From: Shewanella pealeana ATCC 700345
Lineage (GTDB): Bacteria > Pseudomonadota > Gammaproteobacteria > Enterobacterales > Shewanellaceae
Direction of reading: 5' to 3'
Assembly: GCF_000018285.1 (NCBI RefSeq)
Contig: NC_009901.1
Coordinates: forward strand, 371,001-435,000
DNA length: 64,000 nt
Shown here: in pieces, positions 1-9,104 of the stretch
Layout: each line of letters opens with the position of its first letter
How positions within the stretch are numbered: the first letter of the stretch is position 1
The notes under the pieces: generated by a model
The model's database searches: none
Told to the model about the DNA's origin: nothing
Seen by the model: only the letters and a program-made list of their open reading frames with translations
Translations under genes and position numbers: made by a program

Positions 1-834
1 ATAAGCTAGAGAGAAAGCTTCCCTTTTTAATCCAGATTTAAAACGGCGATGCCAATAAAACTTAATTACACGGTCACGAAGCAGATAGCCAATACTTGCT
101 AAAAGTGCAGCAGGCAACATCAGCAGTAGAAATACGGTTAACCAAAGCAGGTTTCTGGCTGATTCATTGGTGATTAAGGTGTAGTTAAATTGTGAGTCTT
201 TGGCCTGGTACTCGATACTAGCAAACGGATTCGCATCAGTGTTTTGACTGACCCAATCATGACCATTTACCTTAATATTGATACCGCCACACATTTGGCA
301 ATCTGCTAGGACTCTATTAATGGCGGCTGTAGATTGTACCGGCACAAAAATCTTGGCAGCGCCGTCTGTCGCGATAGCATAAATCATTTTCTGCTTATTG
401 ATGGTATTAATGTTTGTTGCCTTGACGAGTCCATAGCCATCAATATCACTGCTTAATAGTTTTCCGCCAGGTGGGGTTGGCCATCGACCGATCGCCGAGC
501 AGATAATGTTCTCGTCATTGAACTTCACCCAAGGCACAGGTTGATCACTCTGTATAAATAGCTTCAGCTTGAGCAGCTTGATGGTCTCTTCAGAGCAGTG
601 AGTCTCTTGCTTTTTTTGTAGCATCGCCAGCACTTCACTCATCTGTGATTTTGCGGCTATTAGTCTTTGCCCGTATTCATGCTCAAGCTTGATTGCAACA
701 TCAGTAAGTTGACGTGTTAGCAGATAATGGCTAAGGCCTAGTGATACAGCCATTAATACAATTAAAATAAGGCTAGCTGTAAGGGATATTATTGCGTATT
801 GACTGTTATATTTGAATTTACTAGGCATGGCCAT
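1..834 (-). CDS. CSS-motif sensor / EAL-domain c-di-GMP phosphodiesterase, 5' part
   Basis: This reading frame stays open to the left edge, so only the first 278 codons are seen. It starts with Met-Ala-Met-Pro, a membrane segment follows at about residues 14-33, and a periplasmic region of about 190 residues contains the Cys-Ser pairs (HCSEE, ICSAIG) and CQMCGG typical of CSS-motif sensor domains. A second membrane segment precedes a basic stretch and then REAFSLAY, which matches the beginning of an EAL domain. Proteins of this design hydrolyse c-di-GMP under control of a periplasmic redox or thiol-sensitive domain. The EAL catalytic residues lie outside the window, so activity cannot be judged. 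The second ATG at 828 is an alternative start; neither has a strong ribosome binding site. Confidence 0.72.
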   Translation of the reverse strand, partial: MAMPSKFKYNSQYAIISLTASLILIVLMAVSLGLSHYLLTRQLTDVAIKLEHEYGQRLIAAKSQMSEVLAMLQKKQETHCSEETIKLLKLKLFIQSDQPVPWVKFNDENIICSAIGRWPTPPGGKLLSSDIDGYGLVKATNINTINKQKMIYAIATDGAAKIFVPVQSTAAINRVLADCQMCGGINIKVNGHDWVSQNTDANPFASIEYQAKDSQFNYTLITNESARNLLWLTVFLLLMLPAALLASIGYLLRDRVIKFYWHRRFKSGLKREAFSLAY

Positions 835-1146
835 AATTTATTAACTACAAGGAACAATTAAATAAAAGATGATATTAGTGAGCCAGATGATGACTATAAA
901 TACAGTAAAAACAAACCCTTACTATTTATTGCTCGCGTTTATAGGTTGTTCTGATTGCGCGAATGCTATAAAAACGGTGGCTAAGTAGGATCAAAGTAAA
1001 TAAATGTTTGCTACTTCAATATCATCAAGTTAACGAAGCTGGCGGAATTTACTGCAAACTGGCGTCGGATTCAACTTATTTGTGTCATGACTAATAGATA
1101 TTCGATTTTAAGATATCTCGGCTGCTGCAAATGAACTGCATAGTCA
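835..1146. other. Intergenic region between comM and the EAL gene
   Basis: These 312 bases are AT-rich. They must hold the promoter of the CSS/EAL gene and the end of the comM transcript. I see no convincing terminator hairpin, no open frame with a ribosome binding site and no repeat. Confidence 0.5.
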
Positions 1147-2667
1147 TTATTGGCTAGACAGTGAGGCAAGTAATCTATCCATGGCGCGGTACCCTAACGC
1201 CTGGGCGATATGGGCGCGGCTGACGTTATCTTCCTGTTGAAGGTCGGCAATGGTGCGGGCCACCCGCTGTAGGCGGTGATAACTACGCACCGATAAGCCG
1301 AGCCTATGTACGCTTTGCTCTAAAAAGACTAAGTCATCATCGCGAAACCTAGCATCTTGTTTGAGTTGCTTGCCCGTGAGTTCACTGTTGAGCACACCAG
1401 AGCGAGCGAGTTGCGTTTTTCGTGCTTGTTGTACCCGTTTGGCTATTGTTTCACTGGTTTCGGCTTGAGTGTTTTGACTGTTAAGAGAGCCTAAAGGCAG
1501 TTTAGGCACATCTATGGTGAGGTCGAAGCGGTCGAGAAACGGCCCAGACAACTTTGAAAGATAGCGTTGGATCTGCTCATTACTAGCCCTAGCATTATCG
1601 GTATCACCACAGGGGCTAGGATTCATGGCAGCGATTAACTGAAATCGACTGGCAAAGGTCAGCTTTGCAGCCGCGCGCGAGATACTCACTTCACCTGTTT
1701 CCATTGGCTCACGTAGGCAATCGAGTACTTTTCTAGGAAACTCAGCTACCTCATCTAAAAACAGAACGCCTCTATGGGCTAATGATATTTCACCGGGTTT
1801 AGGCTGGGCACCGCCACCCACCAGAGACACCGCCGAACAGGTATGGTGAGGGCTTCTAAAGGGGCGGCGATAGAAGCTATCGGGTTTGATGTTGTTACCC
1901 GCGACGGAGTGAATGGCGGCAACTTCCAGTGCTTCGTCGTAGTTCAATTTAGGTAATAGCTGCATCATGCGGCTGGCGAGCATGGTCTTGCCTGTGCCGG
2001 GAGGCCCTAGTAACAACAAATTATGGTTACCCGCAGCGGCAATCTCTAACGCTTGTTTAGCCTGATATTGGCCTATAACCTCACTTAAACAGGAGGTTTT
2101 AGGCTCTGAACTCTGTGTTAGCCATTCGAGGTTAAGATCGATACTCGGCAGTTGCGATTGGCCGTGCAGATACGCAGCCAGTGATTGCAGATGGGTAGCG
2201 AAGCAGACTTTCTCGAAACCGACCAGCTCGGCATCTTCACGATTATCAATCGGCAAGACTAAGGTGCTATTTTGCTTGCTGGCTTCGACTATCACAGGCA
2301 GTAGGCCTTGGCAGTAACGGATATGGCCGGTTAGCGCTAGTTCGCCGACGAATTCATGTTGCTCGACAGATTTTGCAGGGATCTGTTTCGAGGCGGCGAG
2401 GATACCGATGGCGATAGGTAGATCATAGCGGCCACCTTGTTTGGGGAGATCCGCTGGCGCTAGGTTAACTGTGATGCGGCGCATGGGGAATTCAAATCCG
2501 GCGTTGATGAGTGCGCTTCTCACACGTTCTTTGGCCTCTTTGACTGAGGCTTCGGGCAGTCCTACTAGGTTGAATGCGGGCAGTCCGTTGCTGAGGTGGA
2601 CTTCGACGGTGACAGGTGGGGCTTGGACGCCAAAGCTGGCACGGGTGGCAATACTGGCTATGGGCAT
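1147..2667 (-). CDS. comM: ComM/YifB family Mg-chelatase-like AAA+ ATPase
   Basis: The product is a 506-residue AAA+ protein. ComM is a hexameric helicase that promotes branch migration during natural transformation. The N-terminal ChlI-like domain opens with MPIASIATRASFGVQAPPV, the Walker A motif GPPGTGKT is at about residues 221-228, the Walker B region LFLDEVAEF is at about 301-309, and the C-terminal Mg_chelatase_C domain ends the protein. The start at 2667 is chosen because AAGGA lies 8 bases upstream and the protein begins there in the family; an open frame extends 17 codons further without support. It is transcribed alone. Length and motifs are complete. Confidence 0.93.
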   Translation of the reverse strand: MPIASIATRASFGVQAPPVTVEVHLSNGLPAFNLVGLPEASVKEAKERVRSALINAGFEFPMRRITVNLAPADLPKQGGRYDLPIAIGILAASKQIPAKSVEQHEFVGELALTGHIRYCQGLLPVIVEASKQNSTLVLPIDNREDAELVGFEKVCFATHLQSLAAYLHGQSQLPSIDLNLEWLTQSSEPKTSCLSEVIGQYQAKQALEIAAAGNHNLLLLGPPGTGKTMLASRMMQLLPKLNYDEALEVAAIHSVAGNNIKPDSFYRRPFRSPHHTCSAVSLVGGGAQPKPGEISLAHRGVLFLDEVAEFPRKVLDCLREPMETGEVSISRAAAKLTFASRFQLIAAMNPSPCGDTDNARASNEQIQRYLSKLSGPFLDRFDLTIDVPKLPLGSLNSQNTQAETSETIAKRVQQARKTQLARSGVLNSELTGKQLKQDARFRDDDLVFLEQSVHRLGLSVRSYHRLQRVARTIADLQQEDNVSRAHIAQALGYRAMDRLLASLSSQ

Positions 2668-2794
2668 AAACAAATCCTTTTGTTTTATGAGGTTACTTTG
2701 TTGGATAGGGGAATCCAATTTTCCCTTTGTTTTGGTTCTGGTTAAGTTTAGCAGTTATATGGGGTTTGTTATTTTTAGCTCAGATTGTGGGGGT

Positions 2795-3115
2795 GTGGAA
2801 TTTCATTCCACGAAGAGGAGGGGAGTTAGACTTCGTCTAACAATTACTATTATCAAGCTGCGCTTGATAAACCTCATGGAATTTCATCCCAGCCTAAGAC
2901 TACCAAGCTGCGCTTGAGCTTTACGTTAGACAGCGTCTAACAATTAACGTCGTGGCGCTTCGCCCACACCCGAGCCAAGGGGGAAAGCGCTTGTCCCCCT
3001 TAACAAACCCTCAGCGCCCCGACGAAGTTGTTGATCCTCATGCTTATGGATAAATTGCTAACGCTTCCGATGGGGCATCCTGCCCCGCGAAAGCTACGCC
3101 GACATCCCTGTCGGC
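2795..3115. repeat. Cluster of short perfect hairpins in the comM-KAP gap
   Basis: The 652-base gap between comM and the KAP gene contains at least eight short inverted repeats. They lie at 2795-2811 (gtggaat/attccac), 2825-2841 (gttagac/gtctaac), 2851-2869 (tatcaag/cttgata), 2925-2941 (gttagac/gtctaac), 2952-2967, 2978-3002 (aaggggg/ccccctt), 3072-3086 (ggggca/tgcccc) and 3098-3115 (gccgaca/tgtcggc). The hairpins at 2825 and 2925 share the same stem. A short frame on the minus strand at 3044-3241 is built from this repeat DNA and is not called a gene. The pattern is that of dispersed intergenic repeats. No transposase is present. Confidence 0.7.
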
Positions 3116-3319
3116 ATCACGCAATTTGTTCCAACGCACTTCGGCAACTCCGATGGGGTAAGGAGTGTTTCCTGTTAGTTTTAGAGGAAGGTTAAAAAAA
3201 GTGTTCTTATTTTCTTGATTTAACATCATTTGTTCATTCAAGATGTTGTTTTTGTTTGCTAAAAATATTGATGGGTAAGATACTCTCTGCTTACCTAATC
3301 ATTCAATGTAAGAGAACTT

Positions 3320-5035
3320 ATGAAGTTAGATATTAGTTTTGACTGGTCGAAGTCACTTCCTATTGAAGGTGGAATTCAATCTAGCGAGGTTCTCCCACCA
3401 GATCGCTTGAATAGGAAGAAATACGCTGAGTTCATAGCAAAGTTTCTAGTTTCCCAAGGCTACGACTCTAAAAGCTCTGAGCGTCATAACTATGTTCTTA
3501 ACTTGAATGCGGAATGGGGGGCGGGCAAGACTTATTTTCTTAAGCGATTAGCTGAGGATTTAAAACCGCATCATCCGGTTGTATATATCGATGCGTGGAA
3601 GCAAGATTACTCTGACGACCCATTAATGACAGTTATCTCATCCATGATTAGCCAGTTAAGAAAACAAGCTGGAAAGAATGCAGATGACAATATTTATAAA
3701 GCTCCCAGAAAGATGATGGCTTTACTAAAGGCTGCGACTCCAGCAATCGTCGGCGGTATGACTAAGAAGTTTTTAGGTATAGATCATTTAGCAATCATGG
3801 ATGCTGTTGGAGATGAAGATGATATTGGTGCAACTCTTAAAGATGAAAATGGAGAGGATATTTTTGATGAAGACGGCAAGCCTATCGATATGGGCCCTGC
3901 TGCATCTCTGTTAGTTAAGCACTTAATTGATGAGCATGACGCAAAAGCTAAATCGATAGAGAACTTGAAGGTCCATGTTAAGGAGTGGGTTGAGGCAGTA
4001 ATTGGGTTAGATAATGCTAAGCACAAGGATGTAAATAGGCGATTATTTCCAGCATTCATATTTGTAGATGAGCTTGATAGGTGTAGACCTAGCTATGCCG
4101 TTGAAATGCTTGAAACTATCAAACATATTTTTGATATTCCAGGTGTAGTCTTTGTTGTTGGAACTGATACTGAGCAGCTTCAGCATGCTGTAAAAGCTAT
4201 CTATGGAGAAGGTTTTAATGCGAGAAACTATCTAGGCCGTTTTTTTGACAGCCGTTTTACTTTAAGGCAGCCGAATATTGAGAATTTGCTTGAAGTACAT
4301 TGTGATGACAACAAATTATCAGGAAGCCACTTTCGAGATTTGGATATAGTGGTATGGCCGGAAAATGATTCATCTGAAATCAATATTACAAATATAGCCA
4401 CTATTATTAATTGCTTTGATTTGTCCGCAAGACAGGCTATTCAAATAGCTAATCGGACCATAGCAATGTTAGCTAATTTACCTGCGGGTAAAAAAGTTGA
4501 TATCTTAATGTTGACTCTCTTGCTTTGTATCAGGGAGAAGGATGATTCAATTTATGAGGATATTTTTTCTACTCCATTTAGAAGAGCCGAAGGTGGAACA
4601 AATGTAGATTTGCTTTCGTTTTTAATAGAATCCTATGAATTTGAAAATAAAACTATTTTGATGGATTTTGATCCCAGAGTTAAATTTCCCAAATTTAGAG
4701 CTTATTATATTAATGAGCATTCTCATGGCGTGTATAAGGCTTCTTTAACCTATTATCTTGGGCTCTTTACAACTTTTTTTGGGCATTCATATGACGGAGA
4801 TATGATTACTTTTTTAGATTGTGATGATGAAGAGCCTGAATCTAAGATAGAGAAACTTCTAGAAGAGCTACGAATTTCTAATCCATGTACTGATGGTTTT
4901 GCATTTCCAGAGGAGCCTGCAGCCAACTCTTGGTTAGGCTGTATGTATTACCATGAAGAAATGGAAAAGCTAAAACCAAAAGATTATAAAGATCTTGTAG
5001 AGTTATCATCATCACTTGACTGGCTCGATGATTAA
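3320..5035 (+). CDS. KAP family P-loop ATPase (possible phage-defence protein)
   Basis: This 571-residue protein has the KAP NTPase architecture. Walker A is GAGKT at residues 67-71 after NAEW, a long insertion follows with an acidic stretch near residues 164-190, and Walker B is FIFVDELDRCRP at about 247-258. The next conserved block is GVVFVVGTDTEQL at 275-287. KAP ATPases include the plasmid F exclusion protein PifA and many membrane-associated or defence-linked proteins, so a role in phage exclusion is a reasonable inference but is not shown by the sequence. I see no confident transmembrane helix in the insertion. The start has AAGAGA upstream. The gene is visibly richer in A and T than its neighbours and stands alone between two repeat blocks, which suggests acquisition by transfer. 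Confidence 0.8.
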   Translation: MKLDISFDWSKSLPIEGGIQSSEVLPPDRLNRKKYAEFIAKFLVSQGYDSKSSERHNYVLNLNAEWGAGKTYFLKRLAEDLKPHHPVVYIDAWKQDYSDDPLMTVISSMISQLRKQAGKNADDNIYKAPRKMMALLKAATPAIVGGMTKKFLGIDHLAIMDAVGDEDDIGATLKDENGEDIFDEDGKPIDMGPAASLLVKHLIDEHDAKAKSIENLKVHVKEWVEAVIGLDNAKHKDVNRRLFPAFIFVDELDRCRPSYAVEMLETIKHIFDIPGVVFVVGTDTEQLQHAVKAIYGEGFNARNYLGRFFDSRFTLRQPNIENLLEVHCDDNKLSGSHFRDLDIVVWPENDSSEINITNIATIINCFDLSARQAIQIANRTIAMLANLPAGKKVDILMLTLLLCIREKDDSIYEDIFSTPFRRAEGGTNVDLLSFLIESYEFENKTILMDFDPRVKFPKFRAYYINEHSHGVYKASLTYYLGLFTTFFGHSYDGDMITFLDCDDEEPESKIEKLLEELRISNPCTDGFAFPEEPAANSWLGCMYYHEEMEKLKPKDYKDLVELSSSLDWLDD

Positions 5036-5099
5036 ATTATTCAGAGGTTGGGCTAATACCTTAGGTTTTTAGGCATGACTCCTAAGGCAAGCTATTCCG

Positions 5100-5865
5100 C
5101 TTGTCTAACCTAGTGTAGATACGGCTGAAGCCTTCGGTTTCAGGGATGAAACCGCAGAGCGGCTAGGGATGGCGTAAAGCGTGCTTCAGCAGTGTCTGCA
5201 CATGCGCTGGCCGCAGGCCATTGGAACCGCTGATGTTGGAAGATACATCAAACTTAGCCTAAGAATTGGTGAATCAAAGGTTCATCGCTGTAGATTTAAA
5301 GCCTGCGAAAGTTTCACGCAAATGAAACCTTCAACCTCTGCACATGCGCTGGCCGCAGGCCATTGGAACCACTGGTGTTGGAAGTTAGTTTAGGGTTTCA
5401 AGTGCCGAAAAACTTAAAGGTTCGCATGCTTTAGATTTAAAGCCTGCGAAAGTTTCACACCAATGGAACCCTCAACCTCTGCACATGCGCTGGCCGCAGG
5501 CCATTGGAACCACAATTGCTGGAAGTTGCGCCATAGATTCAAATGACAATGAAGCCAAAGGTTCATCGCTTTAGATTTTCCCCACTCCAAACATACGCTG
5601 TAAGCCAAACGACTCCGCTTTTCTAACCTAGTGCAGATACGGCTGAAGCCTTTGATGGCATGGATGCCATCGTAGAGCTTACAGGGACCCTTTCTTTTAT
5701 AAAGAGGTGCAGCGTGTTTCAGCAGTGTCTACACATGCGCTGGCCGCAGGCCATTGGAACCACTGATGCAGGAAGTTGTTACATAGCTTCAAATGACAAT
5801 GAAGCCAAAGGTTCGCATGCTTTAGATTTAAAGCCTGCGTTAGTTTCACGCAAATGAAACCACAC
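5100..5865. repeat. Dispersed repeat block, four copies of a ~140-bp unit
   Basis: The 830 bases between the KAP gene and the histidine kinase gene hold four copies of a 28-base core beginning catgcgctggccgcaggcca at 5201, 5343, 5484 and 5734. Each core contains the inverted repeat tggcc-gca-ggcca. Copies are followed by shared sequence including aatgaagccaaaggttc and tttagatttaaagcctgcg, and by the small hairpin gtttca...tgaaac. A second motif, ctaacctagtg.agatacgg, appears near 5106 and near 5620. Spacing of the first three cores is 142 and 141 bases. Several short frames here are just translations of the repeat and are not genes. No mobility gene is seen. Confidence 0.85.
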
Positions 5866-7122
5866 CTAAAGGGTCTCCCCTTTGGCAGAAAATACCAAGG
5901 TTGTTTGAAACTCAACTCCGTTATCATGAGGCAGATAACTCCACCCCATGCGTTCGCAGATGCGCTCGACGATGACCAGTCCAACACCATAGCCCGCATT
6001 GTAGGTTTCATTGCCTTCGTGGCGATTGGTGATGGTTAAGGTGTGCTGATTAAGCACGATTTCAATGTCACCTATGCTGTAACTGAAAGCATTCTTAATG
6101 ACATTGTTGAGCACGATGGCAATAAAGCTGTCTGGGGCATGGACACTCTTAGCCTCATTGACCGTTAAGCAATAACTGCTGTCTTGTCTGGCGAATAACT
6201 CTTTCATCTCGGCGAGCTGCTTACATAGCGCGCCCTCTAGGCTGACATCGGCGAAGTGACGCTGGCTAATCGACTCTTTACCCAATAATAGAAAAGTTTC
6301 GGTGAGCACCTGCATCTCGTCGCTGGCCCGTTGCAGGCGCTTAACGGCGTTGACTGCCAGTGGATGCTGGTCTGGTATTTTAGCCAATAGTTCTGCTGAG
6401 CCTTTTATCACGGTAATCGGGGTTCTGAGCTCGTGGGAAGCAAAGTGGCTAAACTCTTTCTCTCGTTGAAAGAATCCGTTGATATCATTGCGACTATCTA
6501 GCAAAGTTTGTTCGATATTACGGGTCTCGACAAAGCGGGTATCGACACCGAAAGGCGGGTCATCTGGCGACATCTGGGTGATCTTGTGCTCAATGATTGT
6601 CAATGGCTTGGATAGGGTGCGGATAAAGTACAGACTATAAATCGTCATTAATAGACCAATAAGTAGGCCTAGTATGAGTACATAATCATGCAGATGTTCT
6701 TCATATTCATCAAGATAGTCATCGGCATCATCTTGAAACACAACATACATTAAGCCTTTACCGGAAGGGTGAAGAGAAACAATAAAGTGCTTATCTTCTT
6801 CTCCTATTAACTTTTCATATAGGCCTGGTGAAGTATAAGCATTGAGCCACTCTGGAATGGTTTGCTCACTCCAGTAGGTAGTAAACTCATTGGTATTGGG
6901 TAGAACCGTTTTTTCGCCATAAATCTTGTAGTCCTGTTTATACCGATATACTTCGGTGTCTAGCCAGTGATTGAGACTGATCTTTTCAATCTGGTTTTCG
7001 GCAATATAGATCACCGACCAAAATAGGCTAAACATAGCAAAGGTCATCAAACCGAAGCTCCAACGGAGCTTGCGGTAGATGCTCGGGAACTGTTTATGCT
7101 TTGAGGCGGTAACCTTGTCCAT
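5866..7122 (-). CDS. Two-component sensor histidine kinase
   Basis: The product is a 418-residue inner-membrane kinase. Membrane segments lie at about residues 20-41 and 147-167, enclosing a periplasmic sensor of about 105 residues. A HAMP-like linker follows, then the dimerisation helix with FASHELRTP, whose His230 is the expected phosphorylation site. The ATPase domain has an N box (VLNNVIKNAFSYS) and a G2-type box (GYGVGLVIVER). The usual DxGxG box is not recognisable: where it should be the sequence reads TNRHEGNE. Its start overlaps the end of the response regulator gene by 29 bases, so the two are translated from one message. The signal is unknown. The stop codon abuts the upstream repeat block. 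Confidence 0.88.
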   Translation of the reverse strand: MDKVTASKHKQFPSIYRKLRWSFGLMTFAMFSLFWSVIYIAENQIEKISLNHWLDTEVYRYKQDYKIYGEKTVLPNTNEFTTYWSEQTIPEWLNAYTSPGLYEKLIGEEDKHFIVSLHPSGKGLMYVVFQDDADDYLDEYEEHLHDYVLILGLLIGLLMTIYSLYFIRTLSKPLTIIEHKITQMSPDDPPFGVDTRFVETRNIEQTLLDSRNDINGFFQREKEFSHFASHELRTPITVIKGSAELLAKIPDQHPLAVNAVKRLQRASDEMQVLTETFLLLGKESISQRHFADVSLEGALCKQLAEMKELFARQDSSYCLTVNEAKSVHAPDSFIAIVLNNVIKNAFSYSIGDIEIVLNQHTLTITNRHEGNETYNAGYGVGLVIVERICERMGWSYLPHDNGVEFQTTLVFSAKGETL

Positions 7123-7762
7123 GAATCGTCTCTAATCGTGATTGTTCGAAGCCTTTGTCAAGGGCGGTTCGCAGGCCGTAAATATGACTACGCAAGGCAT
7201 CACTCGGAGGAGACTCATCCCCCCAGACTGCATCTGTTACATCTTGGCGGCTGACAATACTCGGCGCACGCTTGAGCAACACCTTTAATATTTTTAGCTG
7301 GATACGGCTGAGCTTAATTGGTTGCTCGCCTCGTGTCACAACATCGGTCTGAGTATTAATCTTGATATCGGCAAAGGACAAGGTGCCGATATCTTGCCTT
7401 GGTCCGCGATTACTCAGTGCATGTAGACGCAGACTCAGCTCCTCCATGGCGAAGGGCTTGAGCAGGTAGTCATCGCCACCGGCCTTGAAGGCGGCGACTT
7501 TGTCGTCGAGGCTGTCTTTGGCGGTGAGAAATAAAATAGGCGTGTTGCAATACAGCTCTTCACGGAGCTTGCGTACTGCGGTGATGCCGTCAATCTTTGG
7601 CATCATGATATCCATAATGATGACATCGTAACTATTTTCGGAGACTAAATTAATCGCGGCCTCACCGTGATAGGCGCAGTCGATAATCATGCCTTCGAGT
7701 TCCAAATAGTCGGCGATTGTTTCACTTAGGTTATGGCTGTCATCAACAATTAGCACTTTCAT
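7094..7762 (-). CDS. OmpR-family response regulator
   Basis: This 222-residue protein has a receiver domain with the acidic pair Asp7-Asp8, phospho-acceptor Asp51 (IIMDIMMP), Thr80 and Lys102, and a C-terminal winged-helix DNA-binding domain (about 125-222) ending in HGQGYRL. It is first in an operon with the histidine kinase. It is divergent from the DUF5666 lipoprotein gene across a 93-base gap, which makes that lipoprotein a likely target. The start ATG at 7762 has only a weak AAAGA upstream. Confidence 0.93.
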   Translation of the reverse strand: MKVLIVDDSHNLSETIADYLELEGMIIDCAYHGEAAINLVSENSYDVIIMDIMMPKIDGITAVRKLREELYCNTPILFLTAKDSLDDKVAAFKAGGDDYLLKPFAMEELSLRLHALSNRGPRQDIGTLSFADIKINTQTDVVTRGEQPIKLSRIQLKILKVLLKRAPSIVSRQDVTDAVWGDESPPSDALRSHIYGLRTALDKGFEQSRLETIHGQGYRLKA

Positions 7763-7779
7763 AGATTAGTTTATCTTTC

Positions 7780-7796
7780 TTCACGATCGCTTCACG
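7780..7796. promoter_or_regulatory. Direct repeat TTCACG, 11-bp spacing; candidate regulator site
   Basis: TTCACG occurs at 7780-7785 and again at 7791-7796, one helical turn apart, in the short gap between the divergent response regulator and lipoprotein genes. OmpR-type regulators bind head-to-tail hexamer repeats with this spacing. Assignment to the adjacent regulator is inference. Confidence 0.4.
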
Positions 7797-7855
7797 GGCC
7801 AAGTTTTAACATACGGCTAAATTTGATAATCATCTTACTAAATAAGGGTATTTAG

Positions 7856-9070
7856 ATGAAAAAAATAGCTTTAGTTTCAACACTTGCTCTGATTTTAACT
7901 GCTTGTGGCGGTGGAAGCGACAGTTCTGACAATGGTAGTGGCGATAACGGCAACGGCGGCGGAAGCATTCCTACTGTACCTACAGCTCCAACTGCAGTTA
8001 AAGGCACTATTGATAAAGTCGATGCTGTACAGAATAAAGTGGTTGTGAACGGCTACAGCTATGACGTTGCTGGCGTAATGTACGGCGAAGTAAAACTAAA
8101 TATTAACGATCTGCAGCCAAACATGATGGTGCAAATCGGCGGCGCTCAAAAAGCAGCTGCAGTTCAAGTTCAACTTGAACCGACTATCACAGGTAAAGTG
8201 ACTGCAATCGATCCAGTTGCGGGTACATTTGATGTTAACGGTATGACCTTAACCTACAAGTTATCTGACGAAATTGGGTTAGGTGACTGGGTGATGGTGT
8301 CTTCACTACCGACTGCAGATGCAGGCTACAAAGTCTTGTCAGTGATTAAGTTTGATATTGAAACTGAATACCCAGGACTAGCAAATAGCTACGAAGTTGA
8401 AGGTCGCCTATCTAGCTTAGATGAAAGTGCAAGAAGCTTTAAACTTGGCGCAGCCTTGACGGTTGATTACTCAGGCACTGAAGCTCACAACATTGAAGGC
8501 GTGCTTGCTGATGGTCAGTGGGTTGAAGTTGAAGGTACGTTAGTGAATGACCTGTTTGTTGCGACTAGCGTTGAAGTTGAAGATTATAGCGATCTAGCTA
8601 ACGACACCGAAGTTGAAGGTATTGTGACTTGGGTTGACGCGCAAAAAGCAGCATTCGAGCTTAACTACCAAGGTCGCTTCGTTGTTAATGATCAAACTAA
8701 GTTTGAAGATGGTCCAAAGTCAAAGCTGGTACAAGGTGCTTTAGTAGAAGTGACCTCTGTTAAGCAGGGCACGCAGCAAGTTGCGACTGAAGTTGAGTTC
8801 GATGACGACAACTCAACAGGTGACGACAACGATAACGTGGGTAGCTGGAAAGAGTTTGAAGTGGAAGGCAATGTGACAGCATCTGATGCTACAGCTAAGA
8901 GCTTCGTTATTAAGGGCATTTCTAGTAGCATGACAGTTATTGTTGACGCTAACACTCAGTATGAAGACGGTATTCGTTTCGACACCTTAAACCAGCAACG
9001 TATCGAAGTCGAAGGTGTGGTGATTAATGGTCAAAACATCGCTCGTGAAATCGAAGCCGACAACGATTAA
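7856..9070 (+). CDS. DUF5666-repeat lipoprotein
   Basis: The 404-residue product starts with a lipoprotein signal (LILTAC, lipidated Cys17) and a Gly/Ser/Asp/Asn-rich linker to about residue 37. About five repeats of a small beta domain follow, each beginning with a pattern like (V/I)(E/K)G.(I/V)..(V/D)D..., starting near residues 47, 105, 181, 245 and 324. This matches the DUF5666 family. The domain is related in fold to small OB-like beta barrels, and its function is unknown. The gene has AAGGG 7 bases upstream of the ATG and is followed by a strong terminator. Its position opposite a two-component operon suggests joint control in the envelope. Confidence 0.85.
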   Translation: MKKIALVSTLALILTACGGGSDSSDNGSGDNGNGGGSIPTVPTAPTAVKGTIDKVDAVQNKVVVNGYSYDVAGVMYGEVKLNINDLQPNMMVQIGGAQKAAAVQVQLEPTITGKVTAIDPVAGTFDVNGMTLTYKLSDEIGLGDWVMVSSLPTADAGYKVLSVIKFDIETEYPGLANSYEVEGRLSSLDESARSFKLGAALTVDYSGTEAHNIEGVLADGQWVEVEGTLVNDLFVATSVEVEDYSDLANDTEVEGIVTWVDAQKAAFELNYQGRFVVNDQTKFEDGPKSKLVQGALVEVTSVKQGTQQVATEVEFDDDNSTGDDNDNVGSWKEFEVEGNVTASDATAKSFVIKGISSSMTVIVDANTQYEDGIRFDTLNQQRIEVEGVVINGQNIAREIEADND

Positions 9071-9104
9071 TTGTAAATCAATATTTCGAACTGATTGATT
9101 CTAG

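Noticed and set aside
3044..3241. Small minus-strand open frame in the comM-KAP gap
   Set aside because: It is composed of the short hairpin repeats, has no convincing ribosome binding site and no recognisable domain.
5100..5865. Possible CRISPR array because of repeated 28-base sequence
   Set aside because: Only four copies, spacing of 141-250 bases with related rather than unique spacers, and no cas genes.
5181..6039. Several 60-100 codon frames on both strands in the repeat block and over the kinase end
   Set aside because: They are translations of the repeated DNA or antisense to the kinase gene, and their similarity to each other only reflects the repeat.
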